DNA from: Nocardia panacis
GTDB taxonomy: Bacteria > Actinomycetota > Actinomycetes > Mycobacteriales > Mycobacteriaceae
Assembly: GCF_003598715.1 (NCBI RefSeq)
Contig: NZ_QZFU01000041.1
Location: forward strand, 186,001 to 250,000
Length of the DNA: 64,000 bases
Direction: 5' to 3'
The position numbers and the translations under genes are program-made. This document shows positions 52,047 to 60,292 of this stretch, piece by piece (positions within the stretch are counted from its first letter, which is position 1; each line of letters begins with the position of its first letter). The notes beneath the pieces are model-generated. The model saw nothing but the letters and a program-made list of their open reading frames with translations. It was not told the origin of the DNA and searched no databases.

Positions 52047-53288
52047 ATGGGTTATACCGAATTCGACACCGAGCGGATGGTCACCGAAGCACCGAAGACC
52101 GCGGGTCTCGGCGGCTCGGAAGCCGGTCATCGCAGCGAATTCTCCAGGGACAGGGCGCGCGTCCTGCATTCGGCGGCGCTGCGCCGACTCGCGGATAAAA
52201 CCCAGGTGATGGGTCCGCGCGAGGGCGACACCCCGCGCACCCGGCTCACCCATTCGCTGGAGGTGGCCCAGATCGGCCGCAGCATCGCCGACGGCCTGGG
52301 CTGCGACCCCGACCTGGTGGACCTGGCCGGACTCGCCCACGATATCGGGCACCCGCCCTACGGCCACAATGGTGAGAAAGCGCTCGACGAATTCGCCGAC
52401 GCCCACGGCGGATTCGAGGGCAATGCCCAGAATCTGCGCATCCTCACCCGCCTCGAACCCAAGATCCGCACCCCCGACGGCGCGAGCGCGGGCCTGGACC
52501 TGACCCGCGCCGCACTGGACGCCACCCTCAAATATCCCTGGGGCAGAACGGGTTCCGGCACCAAATTCGGCGCCTACGATATCGATGCCGACCGACTGGC
52601 ATGGATCCGGCGCGGCGCACCCGAGCGCAGGCGCAGCCTGGAATGCCAGATCATGGACTGGTCCGATGACGTCGCCTATTCGGTGCACGATGTGGAGGAC
52701 GGGGTGATCGCGGGCCGAATCGACCTGCGCGCCTTGGCCGATCGCACCGAACAGGCCGAGCTGGCGGCCCTCGGCCATCGGCAGCATCCGGAGCTGACCG
52801 CAGCGGAGTTGATCGCGGCCGCCCAGCGCCTGTCGGAACTGCCCGTGGTGGCGGCGGTGGCGCCCTACGACGGCACCTTCGCGGGCTCGGTCGGGCTCAA
52901 GCAATTGACCAGCGAACTCGTCGGCCGCTTCGCCATCGCGGCCATCACCGCCACCCGGCGCGTCGCGGGCGCCGGTCCGCTCACGAGATACGCCGCCGAT
53001 CTCGAGATACCGCCCATCGTGGCCGCCGAGGTGGCCGTTCTCAAAACGGTGGCACTGCGCTACGTCATGTCGGATGAGCGACACCGACAGCAGCAGGCCG
53101 AACAGCGCGCCCGCATCCACGCGGTGGCGGCCCGACTGCTCCACACCGCGCCGCGCGAACTGGACCCGGTGCTGCTGCCGTGGTGGCACGCCGCCGCCGA
53201 CGACCGGGCGCGGGTGCGGGTCATCGTCGACCAGATCGCCTCCTACACCGAGAGCAGGTTGGAGCGGATCGCCGCCGCGGTGCCCTGA
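52047..53288 (+). CDS. dgt: Deoxyguanosinetriphosphate triphosphohydrolase-like protein
   Basis: A 413-residue HD-domain dNTPase. The metal-binding residues are in RLTHSLEVAQIGR, LAHDIGHPPYGHNGEKAL and the later MDWSDDVAYSVHD. It hydrolyses dNTPs to the nucleoside and triphosphate. The dgt-dnaG order, with a YdcF-like gene before it, is conserved in mycobacteria and related genera. ATG 52047. An antisense open frame of over 3.6 kb across dgt and dnaG is only a codon-bias shadow. Confidence 0.94.
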   Translation: MGYTEFDTERMVTEAPKTAGLGGSEAGHRSEFSRDRARVLHSAALRRLADKTQVMGPREGDTPRTRLTHSLEVAQIGRSIADGLGCDPDLVDLAGLAHDIGHPPYGHNGEKALDEFADAHGGFEGNAQNLRILTRLEPKIRTPDGASAGLDLTRAALDATLKYPWGRTGSGTKFGAYDIDADRLAWIRRGAPERRRSLECQIMDWSDDVAYSVHDVEDGVIAGRIDLRALADRTEQAELAALGHRQHPELTAAELIAAAQRLSELPVVAAVAPYDGTFAGSVGLKQLTSELVGRFAIAAITATRRVAGAGPLTRYAADLEIPPIVAAEVAVLKTVALRYVMSDERHRQQQAEQRARIHAVAARLLHTAPRELDPVLLPWWHAAADDRARVRVIVDQIASYTESRLERIAAAVP

Positions 53289-53333
53289 CCGGCCGCCCGG
53301 CGAACTTTCCGCGTGCCGGCCTAGACTCGCTGC

Positions 53334-55259
53334 GTGGCAGGACGACTCTCCGACCGCGATATCGCGGCGATTCGCGACCGCGTCCGAATCGAGGACGTGG
53401 TGGGGGAGTACGTCGCCCTGAAGCGCGCGGGCGTGGATACCATGCGCGGTCTGTGCCCGTTCCACGACGAGAAATCGCCCTCCTTCCACGTGCGGCCCAA
53501 CCACGGCCTGTTCCACTGCTTCGGCTGCGGTGAGGGCGGCGACGTCTACGAATTCCTGCGCAAGATCGAGCACATCGGATTCGTCGAGTCCGTGGAGCAG
53601 ATGGCCGACCGGATCGGCTACCAGATCAACTACGAGGGCGGCGGCCCCTCCGTGCAGCGTGACAGGGGCACCCGCTCCCGTCTGGTCGCGGCCAACGCCG
53701 CCGCGCACGAGTTCTACATGTCCCAGCTGCGCGAACCCGCGGCGGAGGCGGCCCGCAAATACCTCACCGACCGCAGCTTCGACGGCGCGGCGGCCCAACA
53801 GTTCGGCTGCGGCTACGCGCCCGACGGCTGGGACACCCTCACCAAACATCTGCTGCGCAAGGGTTTCGAATTCAAGGAACTGGAGGCGGCAGGCCTGTCC
53901 AAACAGGGCAAGCGCGGCCCGATCGACCGGTTCCACCGGCGGCTGCTGTGGCCGATCCGCAACCTCGGCGGCGAGGTCATCGGATTCGGCGCGCGCAAGC
54001 TGTTCGAGGACGACACCATGCCGGGCAAATACATCAACACCCCGGAAACGGTGCTGTACAAGAAGTCTCAGGTGCTGTTCGGACTCGACCACGCCAAGCG
54101 GGACATCGCCAAGGGCCATCAGGCGGTGGTGGTCGAGGGCTACACCGATGTGATGGCCATGCATCTGGCCGGGGTCAAGACGGCCGTCGCCTCCTGCGGC
54201 ACCGCCTTCGGCGAGGATCACCTGGCGATCCTGCGACGCCTGCTGATGGACGACAATTTCTGGCGCGGGGAGATCATCTACACCTTCGACGGCGACGCGG
54301 CAGGCCAGGCGGCGGCGCTGAAAGCCTTCGCGGGCGACCAGCGCCTGGCCGGGCAGACCTACATCGCGGTGGCCCCGGACGGACAGGACCCGTGCGAACT
54401 GCGCCAGCATTCCGGCGACGGCGCGCTGCGCGACCTGGTGGCGCGTCGAACGCCGCTGTACGAGTTCGTGATTCGTGGTCTGCTCGCCGAGAACAACCTG
54501 GATACCGCCGAGGGGCAGGTGGAGTCGCTGCGGCGCGCGGTGCCGGTGGTGGCCCAGATCAAGGACAACGCCCTGCGCAAGGCCTACGCGACCAAACTGG
54601 CGGGCTGGGTCGGCTGGGACGATATCCAGACCGTGGTCCGCCGGGTCGGCGACGAGGCGCGTCGAACGCGAAATGGCACCGCTCCCAATGGGTCCCGGCC
54701 CGCTGCCAACGGTGCGGCGGTCGCCTCGCAGGTCGAGCGCGATGCCGGACGACCCAACCCCGGCGATCCCGCGCTGCTGCCGCAGCGCCAAGTCCTGTGC
54801 GCCGCACTGCAATACCCGGCCATCGCGGGCGCGGTATTCGATGCTCTGGAGCCGGAGGCGTTCACCCATCCGGTGTATGTCACGGTGCGCGGTCTCATCG
54901 CCGAGGCGGGCGGCACCGCGGCCGGGCTCGGCGGCGCGGAGTGGGTCAACGCGGTCGCGGATCGGGCCGAGGACCTCACCGTGCGCGCCCTGATCTCCGA
55001 ATTGGCGGGCGAGCAGCTACCGGTGAAGTCCGCGGGCGATATTCCGAGATTCGTCACCGGAGTGTTGGCGCGGGCGCAGGAATCCTGGGTGGGGCGGCAG
55101 ATTGCCGAGCTGAAATCCAAACTGCAACGCATCTCCTCCACCGAGGAATCCGATGCCTATATGGCGCTGTTCGGCGATCTGGTGGCGCTCGAACAGTATC
55201 GAAAGAGTCTGCTCACCCAGGCCATGGGGAATTCGGACGATTTCGCGCCCAGCAAATAG
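53334..55259 (+). CDS. dnaG: DNA primase
   Basis: A 641-residue primase. The CHC2 zinc finger (CPFHDEKSPSF ... FHCFGCGEGGDVYEF) at residues ~41-70 and the TOPRIM core (VVVEGYTDVMA; YTFDGDAAGQAA) at ~265-330 are present. The C-terminal helicase-binding domain is also present. It makes RNA primers at the replication fork. GTG 53334 gives the expected AGRLSDRDI start. A Pro/Asn-rich linker near residues 445-475 is a usual variable part. Confidence 0.96.
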   Translation: MAGRLSDRDIAAIRDRVRIEDVVGEYVALKRAGVDTMRGLCPFHDEKSPSFHVRPNHGLFHCFGCGEGGDVYEFLRKIEHIGFVESVEQMADRIGYQINYEGGGPSVQRDRGTRSRLVAANAAAHEFYMSQLREPAAEAARKYLTDRSFDGAAAQQFGCGYAPDGWDTLTKHLLRKGFEFKELEAAGLSKQGKRGPIDRFHRRLLWPIRNLGGEVIGFGARKLFEDDTMPGKYINTPETVLYKKSQVLFGLDHAKRDIAKGHQAVVVEGYTDVMAMHLAGVKTAVASCGTAFGEDHLAILRRLLMDDNFWRGEIIYTFDGDAAGQAAALKAFAGDQRLAGQTYIAVAPDGQDPCELRQHSGDGALRDLVARRTPLYEFVIRGLLAENNLDTAEGQVESLRRAVPVVAQIKDNALRKAYATKLAGWVGWDDIQTVVRRVGDEARRTRNGTAPNGSRPAANGAAVASQVERDAGRPNPGDPALLPQRQVLCAALQYPAIAGAVFDALEPEAFTHPVYVTVRGLIAEAGGTAAGLGGAEWVNAVADRAEDLTVRALISELAGEQLPVKSAGDIPRFVTGVLARAQESWVGRQIAELKSKLQRISSTEESDAYMALFGDLVALEQYRKSLLTQAMGNSDDFAPSK

Positions 55260-55362
55260 TGGGGTGTGGAGAACTTCGCCGCCTGCGTCCGCGGTGACCC
55301 TATCGCTGCGATGCCGGATACGCGGCAGGCTCGTGGACGCCCAATGGGCGCTGTCGGCGCAT

Positions 55363-55392
55363 CATGGCCGAAGCGAAGGCGGAGGTACGCCT
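55363..55392 (+). repeat. 30-bp dispersed repeat, copy 2
   Basis: CATGGCCGAAGCGAAGGCGG opens a 30-mer matching the reverse complement of 33521-33550 with one mismatch. It sits in the gene-free stretch between dnaG and the YtxH-like gene. On this strand it would encode MAEAKAEVRL. Confidence 0.6.
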
Positions 55393-55465
55393 CCCTCGCC
55401 GCGACCGGCCTGCGCGCCCCGGAGGAGCTGCAGGCCGACGCGGCTCAGGTGGTCGCCCTGGCCGG

Positions 55466-55711
55466 CTAGCGGCGCAGCTGGTCCTGCGGGACCAGCAGGG
55501 TGGTGCGCTCGTCCAGTGGCCGCATGGGCTCCAGTTTCGGGCGCGTGCTCAATTTGTCCGACAGTCGCTGCCTGCCGATGAGCACCAACCTGCGTGTGAC
55601 CGGACTCTCGGTGACGGCTCGGGTCGCGGCGCTGATCTGCTCATAGCGGACCCGCCCGGCCTTGGTACCGAGCACATAGCCCGCCGCTATGCCGATCATC
55701 AACCGCAACAT
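55466..55711 (-). CDS. Small YtxH-like membrane protein
   Basis: An 81-residue protein. The N-terminal hydrophobic, glycine-containing stretch (IGIAAGYVLGTKAGRVRYEQI) is typical of YtxH/gas-vesicle-like small envelope proteins. A charged tail follows (LVPQDQLRR at the end). A similar small gene follows dnaG in mycobacteria. The role is unknown; stress-related membrane association is the usual suggestion for the family. Confidence 0.75.
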   Translation of the reverse strand: MLRLMIGIAAGYVLGTKAGRVRYEQISAATRAVTESPVTRRLVLIGRQRLSDKLSTRPKLEPMRPLDERTTLLVPQDQLRR

Positions 55712-55919
55712 CTCGATCTGCTCCTCCCAGTTGCCAATTCGCGGCTCCCATCCTGCCCGACGCCCCCAACGGGTGTCGATCCGGATCCCCCTGTCCCCAC
55801 CCCACCCCCACAGCGCCCGGTTCTCCGCATGCCCCCAGGTAGAAGCGCGATTTGGGAACGCTCACACCAATACGCTAGAGTTTGTTCTCGGCCCGCCCGA
55901 GAGGGAGAGCCGGGAACAA

Positions 55920-55992
55920 TCCCCTATAGCTCAATTGGCAGAGCAGCCGACTGTTAATCGGCAGGTTTCTGGTTCGAGTCCAGATGGGGGAG
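55920..55992 (+). tRNA. tRNA-Asn (GTT)
   Basis: A 73-nt cloverleaf: acceptor TCCCCTA/TGGGGGA, a D arm with GCTC..GAGC, an anticodon stem GCCGA/TCGGC around CTGTTAA (anticodon GTT at 55953-55955), and a T arm TCTGG-TTCGAGT-CCAGA with discriminator G. CCA is not encoded. An intrinsic terminator follows within six bases. Confidence 0.97.
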
Positions 55993-55997
55993 CGTAT

Positions 55998-56036
55998 AAG
56001 CAACCCTCTACCTGTGCAAATAGGTAGAGGGTTGCT
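55998..56036 (+). terminator. tRNA-Asn terminator
   Basis: A perfect 16-bp stem (AAGCAACCCTCTACCT and its complement) with an 8-base loop, directly after the tRNA. Confidence 0.85.
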
Positions 56037-56333
56037 TTCGTTCTGGGGTGTGCGTGCGGAATCTTCTGTACTTTCCCCTGATGTTCATTCCCGTACTTCC
56101 CGGAAGTGTACTGGTCGAGCACTTGCCGAACGTCCTGTCGACATAGTGCTGTTCGATAGTCGAGCGCATTGCGTCGAGAACTGATGCACCACGGGCGCAT
56201 AGCCGCGCAACATACTGAGCGAACGGCAGCGGCGTGTCGAATTCGCACACAGCGGCTCGGGTCGCCGTTTGCTTGCGTTACCGGAGAGGGTCCGCTCGCC
56301 CTGCTCAATAAACCGAGGTGTGCGCTGGATATC
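56037..56333. other. Intergenic stretch after tRNA-Asn
   Basis: About 300 bases between the tRNA terminator and the tetR stop with no convincing gene. I looked for a second copy of the tRNA 3' end (an attachment-site scar) and saw none. Confidence 0.4.
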
Positions 56334-57056
56334 TCAACTGAGTGACAGGCGGGCGGCGAACCCGTCGAGAAGTGCGGCAAGCCCTTGCTCGAACTGCTCG
56401 CGCAGGGCCGGATCGGTCATCGGTGGGGCGGTCGCGTCGCGCTGTTCCCGATAGGCCGCGTCGAGTTCGGGGAACTCGCCGGTCTCGAGTAGTGCCTCGC
56501 CGAATTGGATTGCCGCGGCGACGGATTCGGTGGTCGAGTCGGCGCGGGAGGCCAATTCGATGGCCTGTAGGGCGGTGCCGAGTACGTAGGCGTCGACGGC
56601 GGCGATGAGCGCGAATTTCTCGGTGATGCCCAGTTCGGTCGCGGCCAGGGTTGTCAGGTTCTGTTCCATGTGCCGCATGGCATTCGGGCCGAACGCGGCG
56701 TCGGTGAGTGATAGCGCCGCCCAGGGGTGTGCGATGAGGACGGTGCGGGTGCGGCGGGCGATGGTGGCGGTGGCCGCGCGCCAACCCGCGCGCAATTCGG
56801 CGTCGGGCACCAGGAGGTCGGCCAGGATGGCGTCCTGCATCAATGCCACCACATCGGCCTTGTTGCGCACGTAGTAGTACAGCGTCATGGTGCCTGACCC
56901 CAGTTCCGCCGCGATGCGTTTCATGGTGACCGCGTCGAAGCCATCGGTGTCGGCGACGCGCAGGGCGGCGGCGGCGATCTGATCCCTGGTGAAGCGCGGT
57001 TTGCGCCCTGCCGGTTCGGGTCGGGTCCAGATCGGTCCGGTGTCTGCCGTTGACAT
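56334..57056 (-). CDS. TetR family transcriptional regulator (TetR_C class)
   Basis: A 240-residue TetR, longer than average. The helix-turn-helix is FTRDQIAAAALRVADTDGFDAVTMKRIAAELGSGTMTLYYYVRNKADVVALM. A ligand domain of the tetracycline-repressor C class follows, often found controlling drug exporters. ATG 57056. A perfect operator palindrome lies 10 bases upstream, between it and the small-protein/ABC-transporter genes, so it probably repressed that exporter before the exporter was deleted. Confidence 0.92.
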   Translation of the reverse strand: MSTADTGPIWTRPEPAGRKPRFTRDQIAAAALRVADTDGFDAVTMKRIAAELGSGTMTLYYYVRNKADVVALMQDAILADLLVPDAELRAGWRAATATIARRTRTVLIAHPWAALSLTDAAFGPNAMRHMEQNLTTLAATELGITEKFALIAAVDAYVLGTALQAIELASRADSTTESVAAAIQFGEALLETGEFPELDAAYREQRDATAPPMTDPALREQFEQGLAALLDGFAARLSLS

Positions 57057-57065
57057 GCGTACAGC

Positions 57066-57086
57066 ATACGAATACCGTATTCGTAT
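57066..57086. promoter_or_regulatory. TetR operator (ATACGAATAC-C-GTATTCGTAT)
   Basis: Perfect 10-bp arms around one central base in the tetR/small-gene divergent promoter. Further TACGAA copies at 57091-57096 and 57111-57116 suggest a second, looser site closer to the plus-strand gene. Confidence 0.75.
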
Positions 57087-57127
57087 CGCATACGAACAAG
57101 GCGTATGAAATACGAAAAGGTCTGGCC

Positions 57128-57433
57128 ATGAGCCGTAGCGAATCCATCATCGACCGCCTCCACCTCGCCATGCATCGCCTCCCCGGCATGCCTGATCACG
57201 AGCGCGCACCCGACCGAAACTCCAATAGGGCGGGCCGGGTTCGTGCCCTGCGCTGGAACTCTGCCGGGCGGGACCGGGCCGCGCGCTGGAATCACACAGT
57301 CAACGAGTCCGCCTGCGTCCGGGCGGCACGGTGGAATTCCAACGCCGTCGCCGAACGGGTGCACGCGCGCCCGCCCCGCGTATTAGTGGGCTGGCAGACC
57401 TGGATCGGCGACCGGCTGGGTCGAGGCCGGTGA
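57128..57433 (+). CDS. Small basic RWN-repeat protein
   Basis: A 101-residue protein, ATG 57128 after AAAAGG. The notable part is three near-copies of R-A-x-R-W-N (ALRWN, AARWN, AARWN; about residues 40-70) in a very Arg/Asn-rich chain, ending GWQTWIGDRLGRGR. No signal peptide or membrane segment. Its last codons overlap the ABC ATPase start. No family is recognised; it may be a small regulator or adaptor of the TetR-controlled exporter. Confidence 0.55.
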   Translation: MSRSESIIDRLHLAMHRLPGMPDHERAPDRNSNRAGRVRALRWNSAGRDRAARWNHTVNESACVRAARWNSNAVAERVHARPPRVLVGWQTWIGDRLGRGR

Positions 57434-57983
57434 TGATCTCGGCGGAGGGCGTGACCAAGGTATTCGACGGCGGCACCGGACTGCACGGCGTCGACCTCGC
57501 GGTCCCGGCCGCGACCGTGACCGCGCTGCTCGGTCCCAACGGCGCGGGCAAGACGACGATGGTGCGTATCCTGACCACCCTGCTGCGACCCGATTCCGGC
57601 ACGGTGCGGGTCGCCGGTCACGATGTGCGGCGCGAACCCGAACGGGTGCAGGCCCGCATCGGGATGACCGGTCAATCGGTCGCCGTGGACGCCAAACTGT
57701 CCGGGCCGGAGAATCTGCGGAGGAAGTCACACAGCAATTGGCCGCGCTGTTGATCATCCCGGTGTTCTTCAGCAGTGCGCTCGTGCCCACGGAGACGATG
57801 CCGGGTTGGCTGCGGATCATCACCACCGATCAGCCCATGACCCATGCGGTGGATGCGCTACGCGGGCTCCTCCTCGGCGCGCCCATGGGAGATCATCTGT
57901 GGCTCGCGGTGCTCGAATTCGGCGGGATCAGCAGCGTCGCTTGCCTTCTCGCGGGCGTCCTGTTCCGGCGGTCTACTCGTTAG
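57433..57983 (+). pseudogene. DrrA/DrrB-type ABC exporter collapsed by internal deletion
   Basis: From ATG 57433 the frame gives the first ~97 residues of a daunorubicin-resistance-like ATPase (Walker A LLGPNGAGKTTMVRIL, ending SGPENLR). After about 57720 the sequence continues as the last ~85 residues of an ABC-2 permease (QQLAALLIIPVFFSSALVPTETMPGWLRIIT ... FRRSTR) in another frame. The Walker B/signature half of the ATPase and most of the permease are missing. The join looks like one deletion of more than 1 kb. The 3' end overlaps the convergent P450 gene by 11 bases. Confidence 0.8.
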
Positions 57984-59235
57984 GTGTTTGGTCGACGGCC
58001 CAGGGCGACACGGTGTGGCAGTCCGTTCCGGGCCGGTAGGGGGTGGTGGGGTGGATGGGGAGGGTGGTGAGGCCCTGGATGACGAGGCTGTAATGGTGGG
58101 TTGGGGTGGGTGCGGCGGGGGCGAGGGTGGGGTAGCGGTGAAGCAGGGAGGTCAGGGCTATCTCGGCTTCGAGGCGGGCCAAGGGGGCGCCGGGGCAGTG
58201 GTGGATGCCGTGGCCGAAGGCGAGGTGGGGGGTTGGGGTGGGGAGGGTGATGGTGTGGGGGGGGGGGTAGTGGGCCGGGTCGCGGTTGGCGGCGGCGAGG
58301 CTGATGGAGACCAATTCGCCCTCGGGGATCTCGATGGGGCCGACGGGGAGCGGAGCGGCGGTGTAGCGGGGTGTGGTGAAGTCGACGGGGCCGTCGAGGC
58401 GGAGGAATTCTTCGATGGCGGAGGGGATTCGGGTCGGGTCCTGCTGGAGGGTGCGCCGCAGATCGGGGTGGTGCAGCAGGGTGTTGACGCCGGAACTTAT
58501 CAGGTTGACTGTCGTTTCGTGGCCCGCGATGAGCAGCAGGTAGGCGGTGGCGAGTAGTTCGTCGGCGGTCAGGTGGGATGCGGTGTGGGCTCGGACGAGG
58601 TCGGACAGCAGGTCGGCGCCGGGGGCGGATTTCTTGGCTTCGATCAGATCCGTTAGGTAGGCGGACATTTCGCGGGAAGCGGCGTGGCGTTGTTCGGCGG
58701 TGCCCGTGGAGGTGACGAGCAATTGGGACCAGGCGCGGAAGCGGGGGCGGTCGGTGTAGGGGACGCCGAGCAGTTCGCAGATCACCATGACCGGCAGCGG
58801 CATGGCGAATGCGGCTATGAGATCGACGGTTTCGTGGTCGGCCAGACTGTCGAGGAGTTCGTCGGTGATCTGTTGGATGCGCGGCCGCATGGCTTCGGCG
58901 CTGCGCGGGGTGAAGGCCGGGCCGATGAGTCGGCGCAGGCGCGTGTGGTCGGGTGGATCGCTATTGAGCGGGTGCGGGCCGAGATTCAGCGATTCCGGAT
59001 TGAAGGCGGTGTGCGGATTCTGCTGCCGCGTCGCCGCGATCATGCCGTCGATATCTTTCCGCAGGCGGGAATCCGTCAGTGCCGCACGGGCTTGCGCATA
59101 GCCGAGGATGACCCACCGCGGCGTTCCCCTCGGCAGCCGCACCCGGTGCACCGGCCCCTGCTCGCGCCAGCGCCGATAGTGTCCGTGTGGGTCCGCGAAG
59201 AACTCCGGCCCAAGTGCTTCGATTTCGTCGACCAT
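57973..59235 (-). CDS. Cytochrome P450 (CYP107-like)
   Basis: A 420-residue bacterial P450. AGHETTVNLI (I-helix oxygen-binding motif, about residue 245), EEFLR (ExxR of the K helix) and FGHGIHHCPGAPLARLE (heme-thiolate Cys loop, about residue 355) are all present. ATG 59235 is used. The fold and GHETT/GIHHC signatures are those of CYP107-type hydroxylases of secondary metabolites; the substrate is unknown. The 3' half is encoded by extremely G-run-rich DNA on the plus strand, including a run of eleven G (58257-58267). Confidence 0.92.
   Translation of the reverse strand: MVDEIEALGPEFFADPHGHYRRWREQGPVHRVRLPRGTPRWVILGYAQARAALTDSRLRKDIDGMIAATRQQNPHTAFNPESLNLGPHPLNSDPPDHTRLRRLIGPAFTPRSAEAMRPRIQQITDELLDSLADHETVDLIAAFAMPLPVMVICELLGVPYTDRPRFRAWSQLLVTSTGTAEQRHAASREMSAYLTDLIEAKKSAPGADLLSDLVRAHTASHLTADELLATAYLLLIAGHETTVNLISSGVNTLLHHPDLRRTLQQDPTRIPSAIEEFLRLDGPVDFTTPRYTAAPLPVGPIEIPEGELVSISLAAANRDPAHYPPPHTITLPTPTPHLAFGHGIHHCPGAPLARLEAEIALTSLLHRYPTLAPAAPTPTHHYSLVIQGLTTLPIHPTTPYRPGTDCHTVSPWAVDQTPNE
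58031..58270. repeat. Dense G-run region (G-quadruplex-prone)
   Basis: The plus strand, opposite the P450 3' end, is packed with GGG, GGGG and longer runs in short spacing, plus one G11. It meets the pattern for G-quadruplex formation. Local base use differs sharply from the rest of the window. Confidence 0.55.
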
Positions 59236-59386
59236 GTGCACCCCTGCCGCCGCGACCCCTCGATCCAACCTACTCCGCGCCCGCCCCGCTCGATCGTGTT
59301 TCGGCGCTCGGGCGCGCTCGGATGTCGGTGTTCACGAGATCAACGATCTAGCGTTGGAGTTGGAGCAGCGCCGAGAGGAGAACCCA

Positions 59387-60271
59387 GTGTTCGATGCGCT
59401 TGTGGTACTCGATATTCGCAATGATGCGATTGTCCGGATTGATCCGAGAGCCGGGTCGGTGACGGTCGCGGTGGCGGATGCCGGGCATTTCCCGGACGGG
59501 TTGGTGTACGACCCGACGGCTGATCGCCTGTACTGGACCACCATGGGCAAGCCGACCTCGAAGGGTGCGGTCAAGGATTTCTCCGCGCCCAACGGTTCGA
59601 TCGAATCCGTGACGTTGCACAGCGGCACGCGCGAGACCGTACTTCCGGAGGGTGCGCTGACGACGGGGAAGCAGCTGGCGCTGAATGCGGGACGGCTCTA
59701 CTGGGCGGATCGGGAGGGGTGCAAGGTGAGCACGGTCGAGGTCGGCGGCGGACCGGTCACCGATCTGATCGTGAACCGGCCACTGGGCAAAATGGCGCAG
59801 TGCGTCGGTATCGCGATCACCGCGACAGACCTGTACTGGACGCAGAAGGGTCCGGCCAAGGGCGGCAAGGGGCGCATCCTGCGCGCGGGGCGCGAGATTC
59901 CGGCGGGGGAGTCGGCCGCATCCCGCACGGATATCGAAACTCTGTGGCGGGACCTGCCCGAGCCGATCGACCTGTGGGCCGACCTGGTGAACGGCTACCT
60001 GTACTGGACCGATCGCGGCGCGAAACCGAACGGCAATACCCTCAACCGCGCCCCCATCCCGGCGCGGGGTGAATCCGGTGCGCCACCGCGGATCCTGGCC
60101 GGCGGCTTCCACGAGGCCATCGGCTTGACCGTGGACATCGCCGAGGACACGGTGTACGTCTGCGACCTGGGCGGCACGGTGCGCGCGGTCGCGGCGGACG
60201 GTTCGAGTGAGCGAGTGGTGGCACGATGCGACGATCGCGCGTTCACCGGGATGGCGGGGATTGCGGGATGA
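59387..60271 (+). CDS. YWTD-repeat beta-propeller protein
   Basis: A 294-residue cytoplasmic beta-propeller. Repeats with the YWT/YWAD signature appear at RLYWTTMG, RLYWADREG, DLYWTQKG and YLYWTDRG, each followed by a conserved hydrophobic strand, as in LDL-receptor YWTD propellers. GTG 59387 follows GAGAGGAGA; residues upstream in the open frame are not protein-like. No signal peptide. Function unknown; related bacterial genes are annotated as hypothetical or low-density-lipoprotein-receptor-like. Confidence 0.8.
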   Translation: MFDALVVLDIRNDAIVRIDPRAGSVTVAVADAGHFPDGLVYDPTADRLYWTTMGKPTSKGAVKDFSAPNGSIESVTLHSGTRETVLPEGALTTGKQLALNAGRLYWADREGCKVSTVEVGGGPVTDLIVNRPLGKMAQCVGIAITATDLYWTQKGPAKGGKGRILRAGREIPAGESAASRTDIETLWRDLPEPIDLWADLVNGYLYWTDRGAKPNGNTLNRAPIPARGESGAPPRILAGGFHEAIGLTVDIAEDTVYVCDLGGTVRAVAADGSSERVVARCDDRAFTGMAGIAG

Positions 60272-60292
60272 GCAGACGCGGCGATCCGGTAC

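Noticed and set aside
51249..54869. An open frame of about 1200 codons on the minus strand across dgt and dnaG
   Set aside because: It is antisense to two clear housekeeping genes and its peptide is low-complexity Arg/Gly/Val without domains. High-GC codon bias keeps the opposite frame open.
55970..56333. Phage or island attachment site at the 3' end of tRNA-Asn
   Set aside because: No integrase gene lies downstream and no second copy of the tRNA 3' end was seen.
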